A stretch of 64,000 nucleotides of DNA from CAWDMN01 sp963803155 (GTDB lineage Bacteria > Acidobacteriota > Terriglobia > Versatilivoradales > Versatilivoraceae), in NCBI GenBank assembly GCA_963803155.1, contig CAWDMN010000078.1:92859-156858 (forward strand), in the 5' to 3' direction. Under the pieces are notes generated by a model. It did not search any database, was not told the origin of the DNA, and saw only the letters and a list, made by a program, of their open reading frames with translations. Below are positions 53,101 through 60,414 of the stretch, piece by piece. The position numbers and the translations under genes were made by a program. Positions within the stretch are counted from its first letter, which is position 1. Each line of letters begins with the position of its first letter.

Positions 53101-53982
53101 ACGGTTCCGGAAAGCGACAACGCTCGGAATCATTTCCTCAGTTACCAACGGGATTTCAGCGTGCCCAAACATCAATTCCGCTGGAACTGGATTGCGGATA
53201 TCCCGGTCGGCAAAGGCAAATGGATTGCCGGCACTCCCAACAGCCGGGGCGCCAAGATCCTCGACAAGATTATTGGCGGATGGCAGATGTCGGGCATGGG
53301 CGTGTTGAATACCAGTTGGTTCCGGCTTTCCGATAATGGTGCAACGTCTTCCTTCGGCGCCAGTGGCAGTGGAAAAAACGACGGCACCGCCAGCCTTTGG
53401 CCGACTGGAAACAAAATCGAGTATTATGGATACAAATATCCTATCCAGGACTGCACCAGCGGCACTTGCCTGCCTGGATACCTCTGGTGGAATGGTTATA
53501 TTCCGGCAAACAAGATCAACACGCCGGACGGGATCATGGGTGTTCCCGCTGACTATAAACCCGCCGTCGCTCCTTTGATTCCTTGGGGAAGCACAGTCAC
53601 CCCGGCCAATTTCCCCGCTGGAAAGAATCTGGAGGACTACTGGGATTCCAGCACCACCTTCATTCCCTTGAACAATGGCGATGTGGCGGAATTGGATTAT
53701 GCCCCCGGCATCAATCCCTTCCGGAACCAGTATGCGCCAGGGCCGCGCGTTTGGAATATGGACGCCTCTTTGTCGAAGGAATTCAAGATTAAGGAGAATG
53801 TGCGGTTCCGCTTCAACTTGGATGCCTTTAATGTGTTCAATCATCCCAATACGGATTTTGCCGGTCAGTTCTACATGGACAATGGGATCATGTATACCAA
53901 CACCCAATTAATGCAGACCACGAACATGGCGCAGTTTGGCGGAGCCCGGACGTTGCAGCTGTCGATGCGTTTGTCCTGGTAA
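50134..53982 (+). CDS. Oar-like TonB-dependent outer-membrane receptor
   Basis: A 1282-residue outer-membrane protein. The signal sequence (about 12-35) is followed by a carboxypeptidase-regulatory-like domain at about 35-115 ('GSVRGTIQDASKAVIPAVEV', 'AGIFTFPSVPPGQYQLVAEV'). A plug follows ('RIEQLPINGRSIMNLLTTTP', 'MMVGTSDFVLDGA') and then a long beta-barrel ending 'ARTLQLSMRLSW', with terminal aromatic residue. This is the Oar arrangement expanded in Acidobacteriota, thought to take up oligosaccharides or peptides. ATG 50134 with AGGAGG 6 bases upstream is preferred to GTG 50128. No SusD-like partner is seen. Confidence 0.95.
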   Translation: MNVLKRKRRLWFEGCVGLFLAAFMLSINVPLWAQSGNGSVRGTIQDASKAVIPAVEVLLTNLATNGALKAQTNEAGIFTFPSVPPGQYQLVAEVVGMEKYQANLTVQVLQNLFLDVVLKVKSEGTSIDVSIDATPLVVADNPSLGHTLDRQRIEQLPINGRSIMNLLTTTPGLDPNGTRSSGMMVGTSDFVLDGAALSDPLDGAGTLVRPPSLDTIQEFNVNVNSSSAKYTRPTTVVMSTKGGGNIFHGTLFETNRNNAYGVARTRDKTVGTKPTFLNRNEYGGTAGGPVFIPKVYNGKDKTFWFFAFEGLKERNPRFVTGRVPTMAMRQGDFRELKDSQGRLYKIYDPFTTDPVTWNRQQASYNGQLNMFDPSRISPLAQYMFSVIPEPTFPDRNPLLVNNFEGEGRQFRDQWTTTLRIDHRISDRDQFYARFTQGNQTAMTHPGSPVIPMLDEVANFTRRPNNNKSLALSWNRTFSATFFNEVVASGSRENSFGVSGDPTKDYLTELGLPNPFGVTGFPTVFSSIGMGSANYFQGYNTKAKWFNYFIVDDNATKIVGKHELQFGAHLRYDQLTILPQQRQAGGSYSFSDASITGLFDPSQGTADPKASTRTGHPIANAFLGLNRYLLYMRKGRYYLRAHENAFYLQDNYKLSSRLTLNLGVRWQLTPFPTEKYNVRNGFDLASKSIVLGQPLDRLYQMGVTLPSIIARQQELGAKFITYDQAGLPKNMVKNNWFDVGPHLGFAYRALDGAKSFIIRGGYSIAYYPDPYFAWNDDNLGSAPFSCQFENNLYSNAAFSPDGLSRYGMRSVPSLVAGLNSRNAIDLNNASSIARGSLYSSFFDPDYPTSRVHNLNFTLEKEVMKDTLARASFVANRGLKQSQMWNLNDPTPQFVYQMTTRNPMPTGEYSDVALQPLDNIVYGGINQLRKTGHSNYSGIQLELEKRYSKGFGYQLSYVIGNSYRDSVGGYAPGGGGGYEAAVLGSNQFMPGTVPESDNARNHFLSYQRDFSVPKHQFRWNWIADIPVGKGKWIAGTPNSRGAKILDKIIGGWQMSGMGVLNTSWFRLSDNGATSSFGASGSGKNDGTASLWPTGNKIEYYGYKYPIQDCTSGTCLPGYLWWNGYIPANKINTPDGIMGVPADYKPAVAPLIPWGSTVTPANFPAGKNLEDYWDSSTTFIPLNNGDVAELDYAPGINPFRNQYAPGPRVWNMDASLSKEFKIKENVRFRFNLDAFNVFNHPNTDFAGQFYMDNGIMYTNTQLMQTTNMAQFGGARTLQLSMRLSW

Positions 53983-54056
53983 TATCGGGCTGCGGCAAAA
54001 GCGTGGTGGTAATGCGACTTTCCGGAAAGACCTGATACTTCGGGAAGCGGTTCTTT

Positions 54057-54093
54057 CAACAAGGCCCGGAGGATCCTCCTCCAGGCCTTGTTG
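54057..54093 (+). terminator. Hairpin after the TonB receptor, possible terminator
   Basis: Ten-base stem CAACAAGGCC / GGCCTTGTTG about 75 bases after the stop, with a second GGAGGATCCTCC palindrome in its loop. The T-run is poor, so it may act as a weak terminator or an mRNA 3'-end stabiliser. Confidence 0.5.
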
Positions 54094-54174
54094 TTGTTGG
54101 GGTAGGAGGAGAAGGGATGCGTTCTCAATAGCCAGGACAACTTTCTGGCTGGCTTGATCAGCGGACTGGAGGTC

Positions 54175-54318
54175 GTAGCGCAGAGTCGTTTTTTGACTCT
54201 GCGGCATTTTCTTGGCCGGGAGATGCACCAGTGTCGTGCTCGGCCAAAAGTCCGGAGCGAAGCGTAGGATCCGCCCCGGCGGGCCGCAGACTCGTTGGAA
54301 AGCACGAGTCTGCGCTAC
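54175..54318 (+). repeat. R3 element
   Basis: Left hairpin GTAGCGCAGAGTCG..TTGACTCTGCGG; right hairpin CCGCAGACTCG..CGAGTCTGCGCTAC. The outer ends are inverted copies of each other. Arms TTGGCCG / CGGCCAA occur in the interior. 144 bases. Confidence 0.85.
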
Positions 54319-54466
54319 ATATAAGTCTCGCTATAAATGTCGATTAATCATCATCAATCGTTCAACTGCAGCCAATGAGCTTGGGTTCTAATATTCCTTG
54401 CTCATGATTACGCCACTACCCGTCACTTCTGTGTGCACCGGGCGCCATACTCTATCTTGACTCAAG

Positions 54467-54503
54467 GAAGGCTCTGGCATACGCTAGAGCCTTCTTGTTT
54501 TTG
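54467..54503 (+). terminator. Rho-independent terminator just upstream of the aminotransferase
   Basis: Stem GAAGGCTCT / AGAGCCTTC with a T-rich tail (TTGTTTTTG), ending 38 bases before ATG 54541. No gene lies between the TonB receptor (ends 53982) and this site, so it may end a non-coding leader or act as an attenuator. Confidence 0.75.
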
Positions 54504-54540
54504 TGGAACAGTCAATCTTAAATGATGCGGGAGGAAGAAT

Positions 54541-55725
54541 ATGCCGGGTCCAGGAGCTTTTTGGATGGGAGAAGAGGAAAAAGCCGAAGTGCTGGATGTC
54601 CTTTCCTCAGGTTATCTCTTTCGTTATGGAAAACCTGAAGACAAAGCATTCAAGGCCAAGACGTACCAGCTAGAGCAGGTATTTGCCCGATATTGCGGCG
54701 CCGCGCACTGCGTCGCGGTTTCCTCGGGGACTGCCTCATTATTGGCGGCGCTTAAAGCCATTGAACTGAAACCGGGAGACGAGGTGATTGTGCCGGCTTA
54801 CACCTTTGTTGCCACTTACAGCGCGGTCATTTTTGCGGGTGGAGTGCCCGTCCTGGCTGAAATTGACGAGAGCTTGAATCTCGATCCTGCCGATATCGAA
54901 CGGCGGATCACTCCCCGCACGCGGGCCATCATGCCCGTCCACATGCTGGGCAATCCTTGCGATATGGATTCGATCCTCGCCATTGCCAACCGGCATGGAC
55001 TTCCGGTTATCGAGGATGCCTGCCAGGCCAACGGGGCCTCCTATCATGGCAGAAAAGTGGGGACACTCGGGCTGGCCGGAGGATTTTCTCTTAATATTTT
55101 TAAGACGATTAATTCGGGAGATGGCGGCCTTTTCATTACTTCCGATAGAGATCTCTATGAAGCTGCTTTTGCTTTCCACGATCAGGGGCACAAGCCCAAC
55201 CGGACCGGGGTGGAAGTAGGCGCGCGGAAAATCTTGGGGCTGAATTTCCGGATGAATGAATTGACTGCGGCCGCGGCTTTGGCGCAACTGCGAAAAATAG
55301 ATAAGCTGGTATCCACGCTTCGCGCCAAAAAGAAGGCATTCCGCGATCGGATCGGAGAAATCCAAGGCATGCGGTATCGAACGGTTCATGATCCCGCCGG
55401 AGAATGCGCCACCTTATTGACGGTTATTTTCGATTCCGCGGAAAAAGCCAGCCATGTGGCGGATCGGCTCGACTCGCTTACCGTAAACCACAGCGGATGG
55501 CATGTATACAGCAATATGGAGCACGTCCTGGAATTTCTCAAGGATCACAATCAGCCGCATGCGCTTGGAGCTTACCCCCGCACCGATGACATTCTTTCGC
55601 GGGCCATCAACCTCAGCGTTGGCGTAGTGGATCGCGGCCTCGGCGCCGCCTTTGGCATCAACATCAATTCCACCGATGAGGAGATCCGGCAGGCGGCGGA
55701 AAAATTCCGAATCGCGGCTTCATAA
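54541..55725 (+). CDS. DegT/DnrJ/EryC1/StrS-family PLP aminotransferase
   Basis: A 394-residue PLP enzyme. Family blocks: 'HCVAVSSGTASLLAALKA', 'GDEVIVPAYTFVATYSAV', 'IMPVHMLGNPCDMD', 'VIEDACQANGASYHG', and the PLP-lysine region 'FSLNIFKTINSGDGGLF' (Lys in 'FKT'). Members transaminate keto-sugars, often nucleotide-linked, in amino-sugar or deoxysugar synthesis. No sugar epimerase, dehydratase or glycosyltransferase genes are adjacent, so its substrate is open; the creatininase and SGNH genes follow on the same strand. GGGAGG precedes ATG. Confidence 0.9.
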   Translation: MPGPGAFWMGEEEKAEVLDVLSSGYLFRYGKPEDKAFKAKTYQLEQVFARYCGAAHCVAVSSGTASLLAALKAIELKPGDEVIVPAYTFVATYSAVIFAGGVPVLAEIDESLNLDPADIERRITPRTRAIMPVHMLGNPCDMDSILAIANRHGLPVIEDACQANGASYHGRKVGTLGLAGGFSLNIFKTINSGDGGLFITSDRDLYEAAFAFHDQGHKPNRTGVEVGARKILGLNFRMNELTAAAALAQLRKIDKLVSTLRAKKKAFRDRIGEIQGMRYRTVHDPAGECATLLTVIFDSAEKASHVADRLDSLTVNHSGWHVYSNMEHVLEFLKDHNQPHALGAYPRTDDILSRAINLSVGVVDRGLGAAFGININSTDEEIRQAAEKFRIAAS

Positions 55726-55860
55726 TAATGCCAGGCAAGAAGCACGAAGCGCCAGCGAGTGATCGGGATGGTGGGGCAATAAACAATGAGTCCCCGAACA
55801 ACCGATCATGCCACACTACTCGCTCATTGACGTTCCGCGCTATTTGCATGAGGAAACCGG

Positions 55861-55973
55861 TAGCGCAGAGTCGTTTTTTGACTCTGCGGTTTTTCGCCTT
55901 GGCCCGCAATGGACAAAGGAGAGATGACAACGCTAAAAACCGCAGACTCGTTGAAAAGCGCGAGTCTGCGCTA
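55861..55973 (+). repeat. R3 element
   Basis: Left hairpin TAGCGCAGAGTCG..TTGACTCTGCGG, right hairpin CCGCAGACTCG..CGAGTCTGCGCTA. 113 bases, the shortest R3 copy here. Confidence 0.85.
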
Positions 55974-56099
55974 TATTTTTATTGGCCCGCCCGATGAATT
56001 GCCATTAGCTTGGCGATAACCCGGCCTGAGGCAACCGCGAAATTTTTCCCACTTTCAGCTTTTGATTTATCTGATTTTAATTTTTCTGAGGAGGCATTC

Positions 56100-56954
56100 A
56101 TGCCCGCTGTTACATTGCCAAAAGTAAAGCGCCCAGTTGAGGAGGGGGATTGGAACATGGCTTATCTCTTTCCCGATGAAATTGCCAAAGCCAGGGATCG
56201 GCAAGGTCTGGTCATTCTCCCCATCGGCCCGGTGGAATGGCATGGCCCGCATCTCACCATGGGCTGCGACAATTTGCTGGCCCATGATTTTGCGCGCCGT
56301 CTGGCCCTGAAGCTGCAATGCCCTTACTATCCGCCACTGTTTGTCAGCACCGAGCGGGAGCGGAATCCCAATATGCTGGAAGCGCTCGGTTTCAACCGCG
56401 ATGCATTTGTCGAAGGAATGGATTTCCCCAAACTTCCCATGGCCAGTGCCTATTTCCGGGAAGAGACTTTTGCCCTGGTGGTGCGCGACATCCTCAGCAT
56501 TCTGCTTTGCCGGATGCGCTTCAAGCATGTCCTAATTGTCAACGGCCACGGCGCCGACAACCAAAAAGCCGTGCTGAGCCGGCTCTGCACGGAATATAAT
56601 GCCGGTCAAAGCGAAAAGCGCGTGATGTGGGTCTACCCGGCCTTTCCCCGCTCGCTCATTGCCGGAGCCATCGGGCATGCGGCCTCCCATGAAACTTCCA
56701 TGCTGGCGGCCGCCTGGCCTGCCTGCGTGGATCTGACTCGATTGCCGGCCACGGGGAAATTGAAAAATACGGACTATGCCGTGGTGGATGGAGAAACCTT
56801 CGATTTGGCGCCCACACCGGACCACACTCTGCGTGAAGAACAGGATCCCCGCACCAAGACTGATGTCGAGTGGGGGAAAGCCCAAATTGATAAGGCTGTA
56901 GGCGAAGTGATTGAACAGGTGAAGGCGGAATGGTTTAAAACTGAAAAGAAATGA
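56100..56954 (+). CDS. Creatininase-family amidohydrolase
   Basis: A 284-residue protein. Metal-site motifs of the creatininase family are present: 'LPIGPVEWHGPHLTMGCDNL' (Glu, His, Asp), 'VNGHGADNQ' and 'HASHETSM'-like 'HAASHETSML'. The family hydrolyses cyclic amides; substrates range from creatinine to formamidopyrimidines and cofactor precursors, so true creatininase activity is not assumed. ATG 56100 with GAGGAGG upstream is preferred to a frame starting at 56010. The sequence from TTTTTCTGAGGAGG to ATGCCCGC resembles the R1 repeat junction. It is followed by an R1 repeat and the SGNH gene. Confidence 0.9.
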   Translation: MPAVTLPKVKRPVEEGDWNMAYLFPDEIAKARDRQGLVILPIGPVEWHGPHLTMGCDNLLAHDFARRLALKLQCPYYPPLFVSTERERNPNMLEALGFNRDAFVEGMDFPKLPMASAYFREETFALVVRDILSILLCRMRFKHVLIVNGHGADNQKAVLSRLCTEYNAGQSEKRVMWVYPAFPRSLIAGAIGHAASHETSMLAAAWPACVDLTRLPATGKLKNTDYAVVDGETFDLAPTPDHTLREEQDPRTKTDVEWGKAQIDKAVGEVIEQVKAEWFKTEKK

Positions 56955-57114
56955 AGGCAGGTCCGGTGCCGTTCGCGTTGCCTGGCGGTAGGGATGATAT
57001 ATCCGCAGACTGGCGGATTTGCCGAAGCGTCCCTCTATAGATTTGTGCGGACGACGCTTCCGTCGGTGGCGGCTGTCACGCCAGCGTCGAAAGCAGCAGT
57101 TGAGGCACGGCAGG

Positions 57115-57373
57115 GATTTCTGAGGAGCCGCCCATGCCAGCACTGCAGGCACAACAAGATGATGAAAATTTCCAGACCTCACAGGTCTCCAAGACCTGTG
57201 AGGTCTCTGGCCCCGGGATTTTCTGAGGAGCTGTGCATGCCAGCACGGCTGGCACAACAAGACAATGAAAACGGATGATGGAGGCGGCCTGCCCTCAGGC
57301 CGTCCGAGCAAGCATGGCAAACTCAGGCGGGGTGGGGGCGCCCCGCCTCCATCCACGCTATTTTCTTGGGAGG
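57115..57373 (+). repeat. R1 family, two units with different cassettes, upstream of SGNH gene
   Basis: Unit 1: TTTCTGAGGAGCCGCCCATG, GCCAGCACTGCAGGC head, then the CCAGACCTCACAGGTCT hairpin cassette and CGGGATTTTCTGAGGAGC. Unit 2: GCCAGCACGGCTGGCACAAC head, then the GGAGGCGGCCTGCCCTC cassette and CACGCTATTTTCTTGGGAGG. Its end supplies the GGGAGG just before the next start codon. Confidence 0.9.
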
Positions 57374-57384
57374 ATATGCCGATC

Positions 57385-58575
57385 ATGAAGAGGAATTTTC
57401 TAAGCTGGTTCTTACTTGCCCTTTTTCCGATGTTGAATTGTGCATCTGCTGAATGGGTGCCGGGCAAGGCGGCTCAAATCAAGCCGCCGAGCTCCAGGCT
57501 GGAACAATCGCGCGCAGTTCGCCTGCCTGACGATCCGGCTCTATGGTATGACATCCGTGAATTGGAAATCGAAGGCAAAGGATGGCAGGATACCGAAGAA
57601 TTTTATGACCGTCTGCCCTTGCGCGCCAAAACGGTGGTCCGGAAAGAAGTCTGGGATTTGGGGCAACGCTCCGCCGGCCTTTGCGCCAGGTTTGCGACGG
57701 ATGCCACGGCCATCAAGGTTCGTTGGAGCTTGCGCTTTGACCGACTGGGAATGGAACATATGCCGGCCACGGGGGTTAGCGGCCTTGATCTCTATATTCG
57801 CGATGAAAATGGAGGCTGGGGTTGGGTGGCGCAAGGACGCCCCTCGAAATTTCCGGACAATCAAGTTGAACTAGTCAAGGGATTGCCCCCCGGTTGGCAC
57901 GAATTTATGTTATACCTGCCGTTGTATAATGGCGTCGCTTCCGTGCAAATCGGGATCCTTCCTGAATTTTCTCTGAGCAAGCCGTCATCGCGTTCCCCCG
58001 AGAACAGCCGCCCCATTTGCTTCTACGGTACTTCCATCGTTGAGGGTGGATGTGCTTCCCGTCCGGGCATGGTCCATACAGCCATCCTGGGTAGAAGGCT
58101 GGATCGGCCGGTCATCAATCTCGGTTTTTCTGGAAATGGGCCAATGGAGCTGGAATTGGCCAGATTCATGGCTGAATTGGATCCGGCTATTTACGTCTTG
58201 GATTGTCTCCCCAATATGGAGCCGGAGCAAGTCACGGAAAGAGCTATCCCCTTTGTGAAAATATTGCGTCAAGCCCGGCCCAACACTCCCATTGTACTGG
58301 TCGAAAACATTGCTTACCAGGGGAGTCCCTATTTGCCGGAGCGCTTCAAGGGATATATGGCGAAGAATGCCGCCCTGCGCGAGTCTTATCGACAAATGGC
58401 AGAAAGCGGATTGAAGAATATTTTCTATATCCCTTGCAAAGATTTGCTCGGACATGATGAAGAAGCCACTGTGGATGGGACTCATCCCACCGATTTGGGA
58501 TTCATGCGCATGGCGAATGCCATGGAGCCCATTCTGCGCCAGGCTTTGAAGGCGGTCAAAGCGGCAATTCCATGA
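57385..58575 (+). CDS. Exported SGNH/GDSL-type hydrolase
   Basis: A 396-residue protein with signal peptide 'MKRNFLSWFLLALFPML'. The N-terminal 190 residues form a beta-sandwich, as in bacterial acetyl-xylan esterase-like SGNH proteins ('VWDLGQRSAGLCARFATDA'). The SGNH domain follows: Ser in 'FYGTSIVEGG', Gly in 'NLGFSGNG', and Asp/His in 'DGTHPTDLGF'. Likely a carbohydrate esterase. ATG 57385 is 11 bases after GGAGG; ATG 57376 is only 2 bases after it and adds three residues. The ribosome-binding site comes from the R1 repeat end. Confidence 0.87.
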   Translation: MKRNFLSWFLLALFPMLNCASAEWVPGKAAQIKPPSSRLEQSRAVRLPDDPALWYDIRELEIEGKGWQDTEEFYDRLPLRAKTVVRKEVWDLGQRSAGLCARFATDATAIKVRWSLRFDRLGMEHMPATGVSGLDLYIRDENGGWGWVAQGRPSKFPDNQVELVKGLPPGWHEFMLYLPLYNGVASVQIGILPEFSLSKPSSRSPENSRPICFYGTSIVEGGCASRPGMVHTAILGRRLDRPVINLGFSGNGPMELELARFMAELDPAIYVLDCLPNMEPEQVTERAIPFVKILRQARPNTPIVLVENIAYQGSPYLPERFKGYMAKNAALRESYRQMAESGLKNIFYIPCKDLLGHDEEATVDGTHPTDLGFMRMANAMEPILRQALKAVKAAIP

Positions 58576-58608
58576 AACGGAAACGCGCGCCGGCTCCGTC
58601 ATATTGAC

Positions 58609-58733
58609 GAACGCCCTGGGATTCGGTTTATGAGGCGATCTGCTTTTTAATGTCCTGAAAGGACAAAATATTCCAGCCCAGGGTTGGCGCGAGGTGACGG
58701 CCGTCACCTACGCCTACCCTGGGTCATTTCGCC
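58609..58733 (+). repeat. R4 repeat, long form
   Basis: GACGAACGCCCTGG, TTCGGTTTATGAGGCGATCT, TCCTGAAAGGACAAAATATT, CCAGCCCAGGGTTGGCGCGA, a TGACGGCCGTCA palindrome, then CCTACCCTGGGTCATTT. It aligns almost base for base with 62788-62912. Confidence 0.9.
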
Positions 58734-58758
58734 TCAACCGGATGGCGTTCCCTGTAAG

Positions 58759-58985
58759 GCATCGTAAATAAAATACCAGTTCAAAAGTCCCCTCCTCGGA
58801 CGAGGTTGGAAAATCCGTCAAGGCGGAAGGGGTGGCCGAGACGAAGTCGAGGCCGGGGTGGTGCGAAGGCTGCGGCTTCCCGACAGTCAAAGACTTCAGA
58901 CCACCCCTGAAGCGGCCTTGCGGCCGCGTCATTCCCCCCCTTGTCTAAGGAGGGGAGTTTAGTTGTACCGGTAATTTATTTACGA
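58759..58985 (+). repeat. R5 element with terminal inverted repeats
   Basis: Left end TCGTAAATAAAATACCAG, right end CCGGTAATTTATTTACGA, imperfect inverted repeats. The interior matches 32976-33190 (GGTGGCCGAGACGAAGTCGA, AGACCACCCCTGAAG, CTTGTCTAAGGAGGGGAG). About 227 bases and non-coding: a MITE-like layout. Confidence 0.85.
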
Positions 58986-59007
58986 GCCCTAAGGGAACAA
59001 TAATCGA

Positions 59008-59157
59008 TCAAGCCCATACATGGCGCTCATCAAACGCTACCTCATAACGGCGCAGAAACTCGCAGTATTCATCGGCCAACTCCGAGACTGAGCTGGTGCC
59101 GTGCAATTGGCATAGGCAATGGACATGATCTGACACGCCGCCACTTTGGAGTGCATG
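59008..59157 (-). pseudogene. IS200/IS605-type TnpA remnant
   Basis: A minus-strand fragment reads 'SGGVSDHVHCLCQLHGTSSV' (HUH motif in 'DHVH'), then 'DEYCEFLRRYEVAFDERHVW' and a stop at 59008-59010. These are the middle and the extreme C-terminus of Y1 transposases; the roughly 70 residues that normally lie between, with the catalytic Tyr, are missing. An upstream in-frame stop ends the open frame. It is a decayed copy. Confidence 0.75.
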
Positions 59158-59475
59158 GCATGGCTGCTAGATGGCATATCCCGGCGATGTATCGGGGGTG
59201 GATATGGGGTCGGACCAAGCAAAAGCCTTGCGGCAATTGGGATTCAGTTGATGTGCGGGATCTTTTTGGGCCTTAAATGGCCCTTTTTGATCCCCCAATG
59301 CGCCTTTAAGAAAGAAAACTGCTTCTCGCCCGTCTTCTTCAACCGACCCTGCGTGACTTCAATTGGAGTGTGTGATCCACAAATTGGTCCGGAGTCCAAA
59401 GCCGGTCCACGATTTTTCCCCAGTGATTCCAATTTTCCCCATATAATCATCTCCATCCTGGCTTGGAGGCACGGT
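59158..59475. other. Intergenic region, no supported gene
   Basis: 318 bases. An open frame joins it to the next gene but has no ribosome-binding site. A weak hairpin (GGGCC..GGCCC then TTTTT) lies at about 59267-59289. Confidence 0.4.
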
Positions 59476-59985
59476 ATGCTTGACGAAACAGTACTCTTCC
59501 GTGAGACGCAATATTTTCGCAAGTGGTGGCTGGTTTTGCCTATTCTTGGAGAAATTGCATTGCTTGCCTATATGGCAGTCCGTCAACTGTTGTTACATCA
59601 GCCCGTCGGCGACCGTCCTGTATCTGATGCTGTCATGTGGCTTCTATTTTTGATCTTTGGCATGGCGTTGCCTGCTTTTTTGCTCTCTATCCATCTCTCC
59701 ACCGAGGTACGGACAGACGGCTTGTATATTCGCTTCTTTCCATTTCATCTCGGTTTCAAGAAGATCTCCGGAATTCGAGATATTGAAGCATGCCAATATC
59801 GTCCGATTGCCGACTACGGCGGTTGGGGCATTCGTTATGGCAAGTCGGGAAAAGCTTACACGATGTACGGAAAATCTGGAATTATGATCATAACCGAAGA
59901 CGGACAGAAGTTGTTAATTGGTTCTCAGCAAGCCACAGAGCTTGAAAATGCCCTCTCCACTGTATTGTCGAAAAAAAAGTCGTGA
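59476..59985 (+). CDS. Small two-helix membrane protein, unknown function
   Basis: A 169-residue protein with two membrane segments (about 18-38 'LVLPILGEIALLAYMAV' and about 57-77 'AVMWLLFLIFGMALPAFLL') and a C-terminal beta-rich cytosolic domain ('LYIRFFPFHLGFKKI', 'GGWGIRYGKSGKAYTMYGKS', 'QKLLIGSQQATELENAL'). This layout resembles bacterial PH-like-domain membrane proteins. GGAGG lies 6 bases before ATG 59476; an upstream extension of 110 codons lacks such a site and crosses intergenic DNA. Neighbours give no functional clue. Confidence 0.8.
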   Translation: MLDETVLFRETQYFRKWWLVLPILGEIALLAYMAVRQLLLHQPVGDRPVSDAVMWLLFLIFGMALPAFLLSIHLSTEVRTDGLYIRFFPFHLGFKKISGIRDIEACQYRPIADYGGWGIRYGKSGKAYTMYGKSGIMIITEDGQKLLIGSQQATELENALSTVLSKKKS

Positions 59986-60414
59986 CTGCACGTTCAGCTT
60001 GCCTCTTAATTTTCTTTCCACTTCTCAAATTGAATTTCCGCTTTAATGGATAAAGGGAATCAATAACGGAGGAGGGAGGAGGCAGATTGAAAATTCTCAG
60101 GCGAAACCCTTGATTTGAAAATAAATAAATATTCCTGGAGGGATGGCGCGGAAGTTGCAGAATTTGACAAAGAGCGAATGCCTCAGTGGCAGTCGATTTT
60201 TTTTTCGCTCTAGAATGAAGGGATTCTGCATTGATTCTATTTTCGCGTTCCGCCTTGCCTTAATGAGGGAAAAGCGGACATTATGACCAGGATCATCGAA
60301 CATTTGTAGAGAGATCTTCGGTTTTCATGCTCTCCAATGAACCTGAACCCCGATGATAGAACAGAGTAACCTGACGCTGCTTTTCCATCGCACTCCTCTT
60401 GAGGATAAAAAAAC
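59986..60414. other. Intergenic region, no supported gene
   Basis: About 430 bases. GGAGGAGGGAGGAGG at about 60070 looks like a strong ribosome-binding site but no matching ORF follows. The preceding TTTCCGCTTTAA resembles DNA before the small exported protein (about 49477), so this may be the leader of a lost gene. Confidence 0.4.

Noticed and set aside
52702..53907. 401-codon minus-strand ORF
   Set aside because: Antisense to the TonB receptor barrel; composition follows the codon structure of the real gene.
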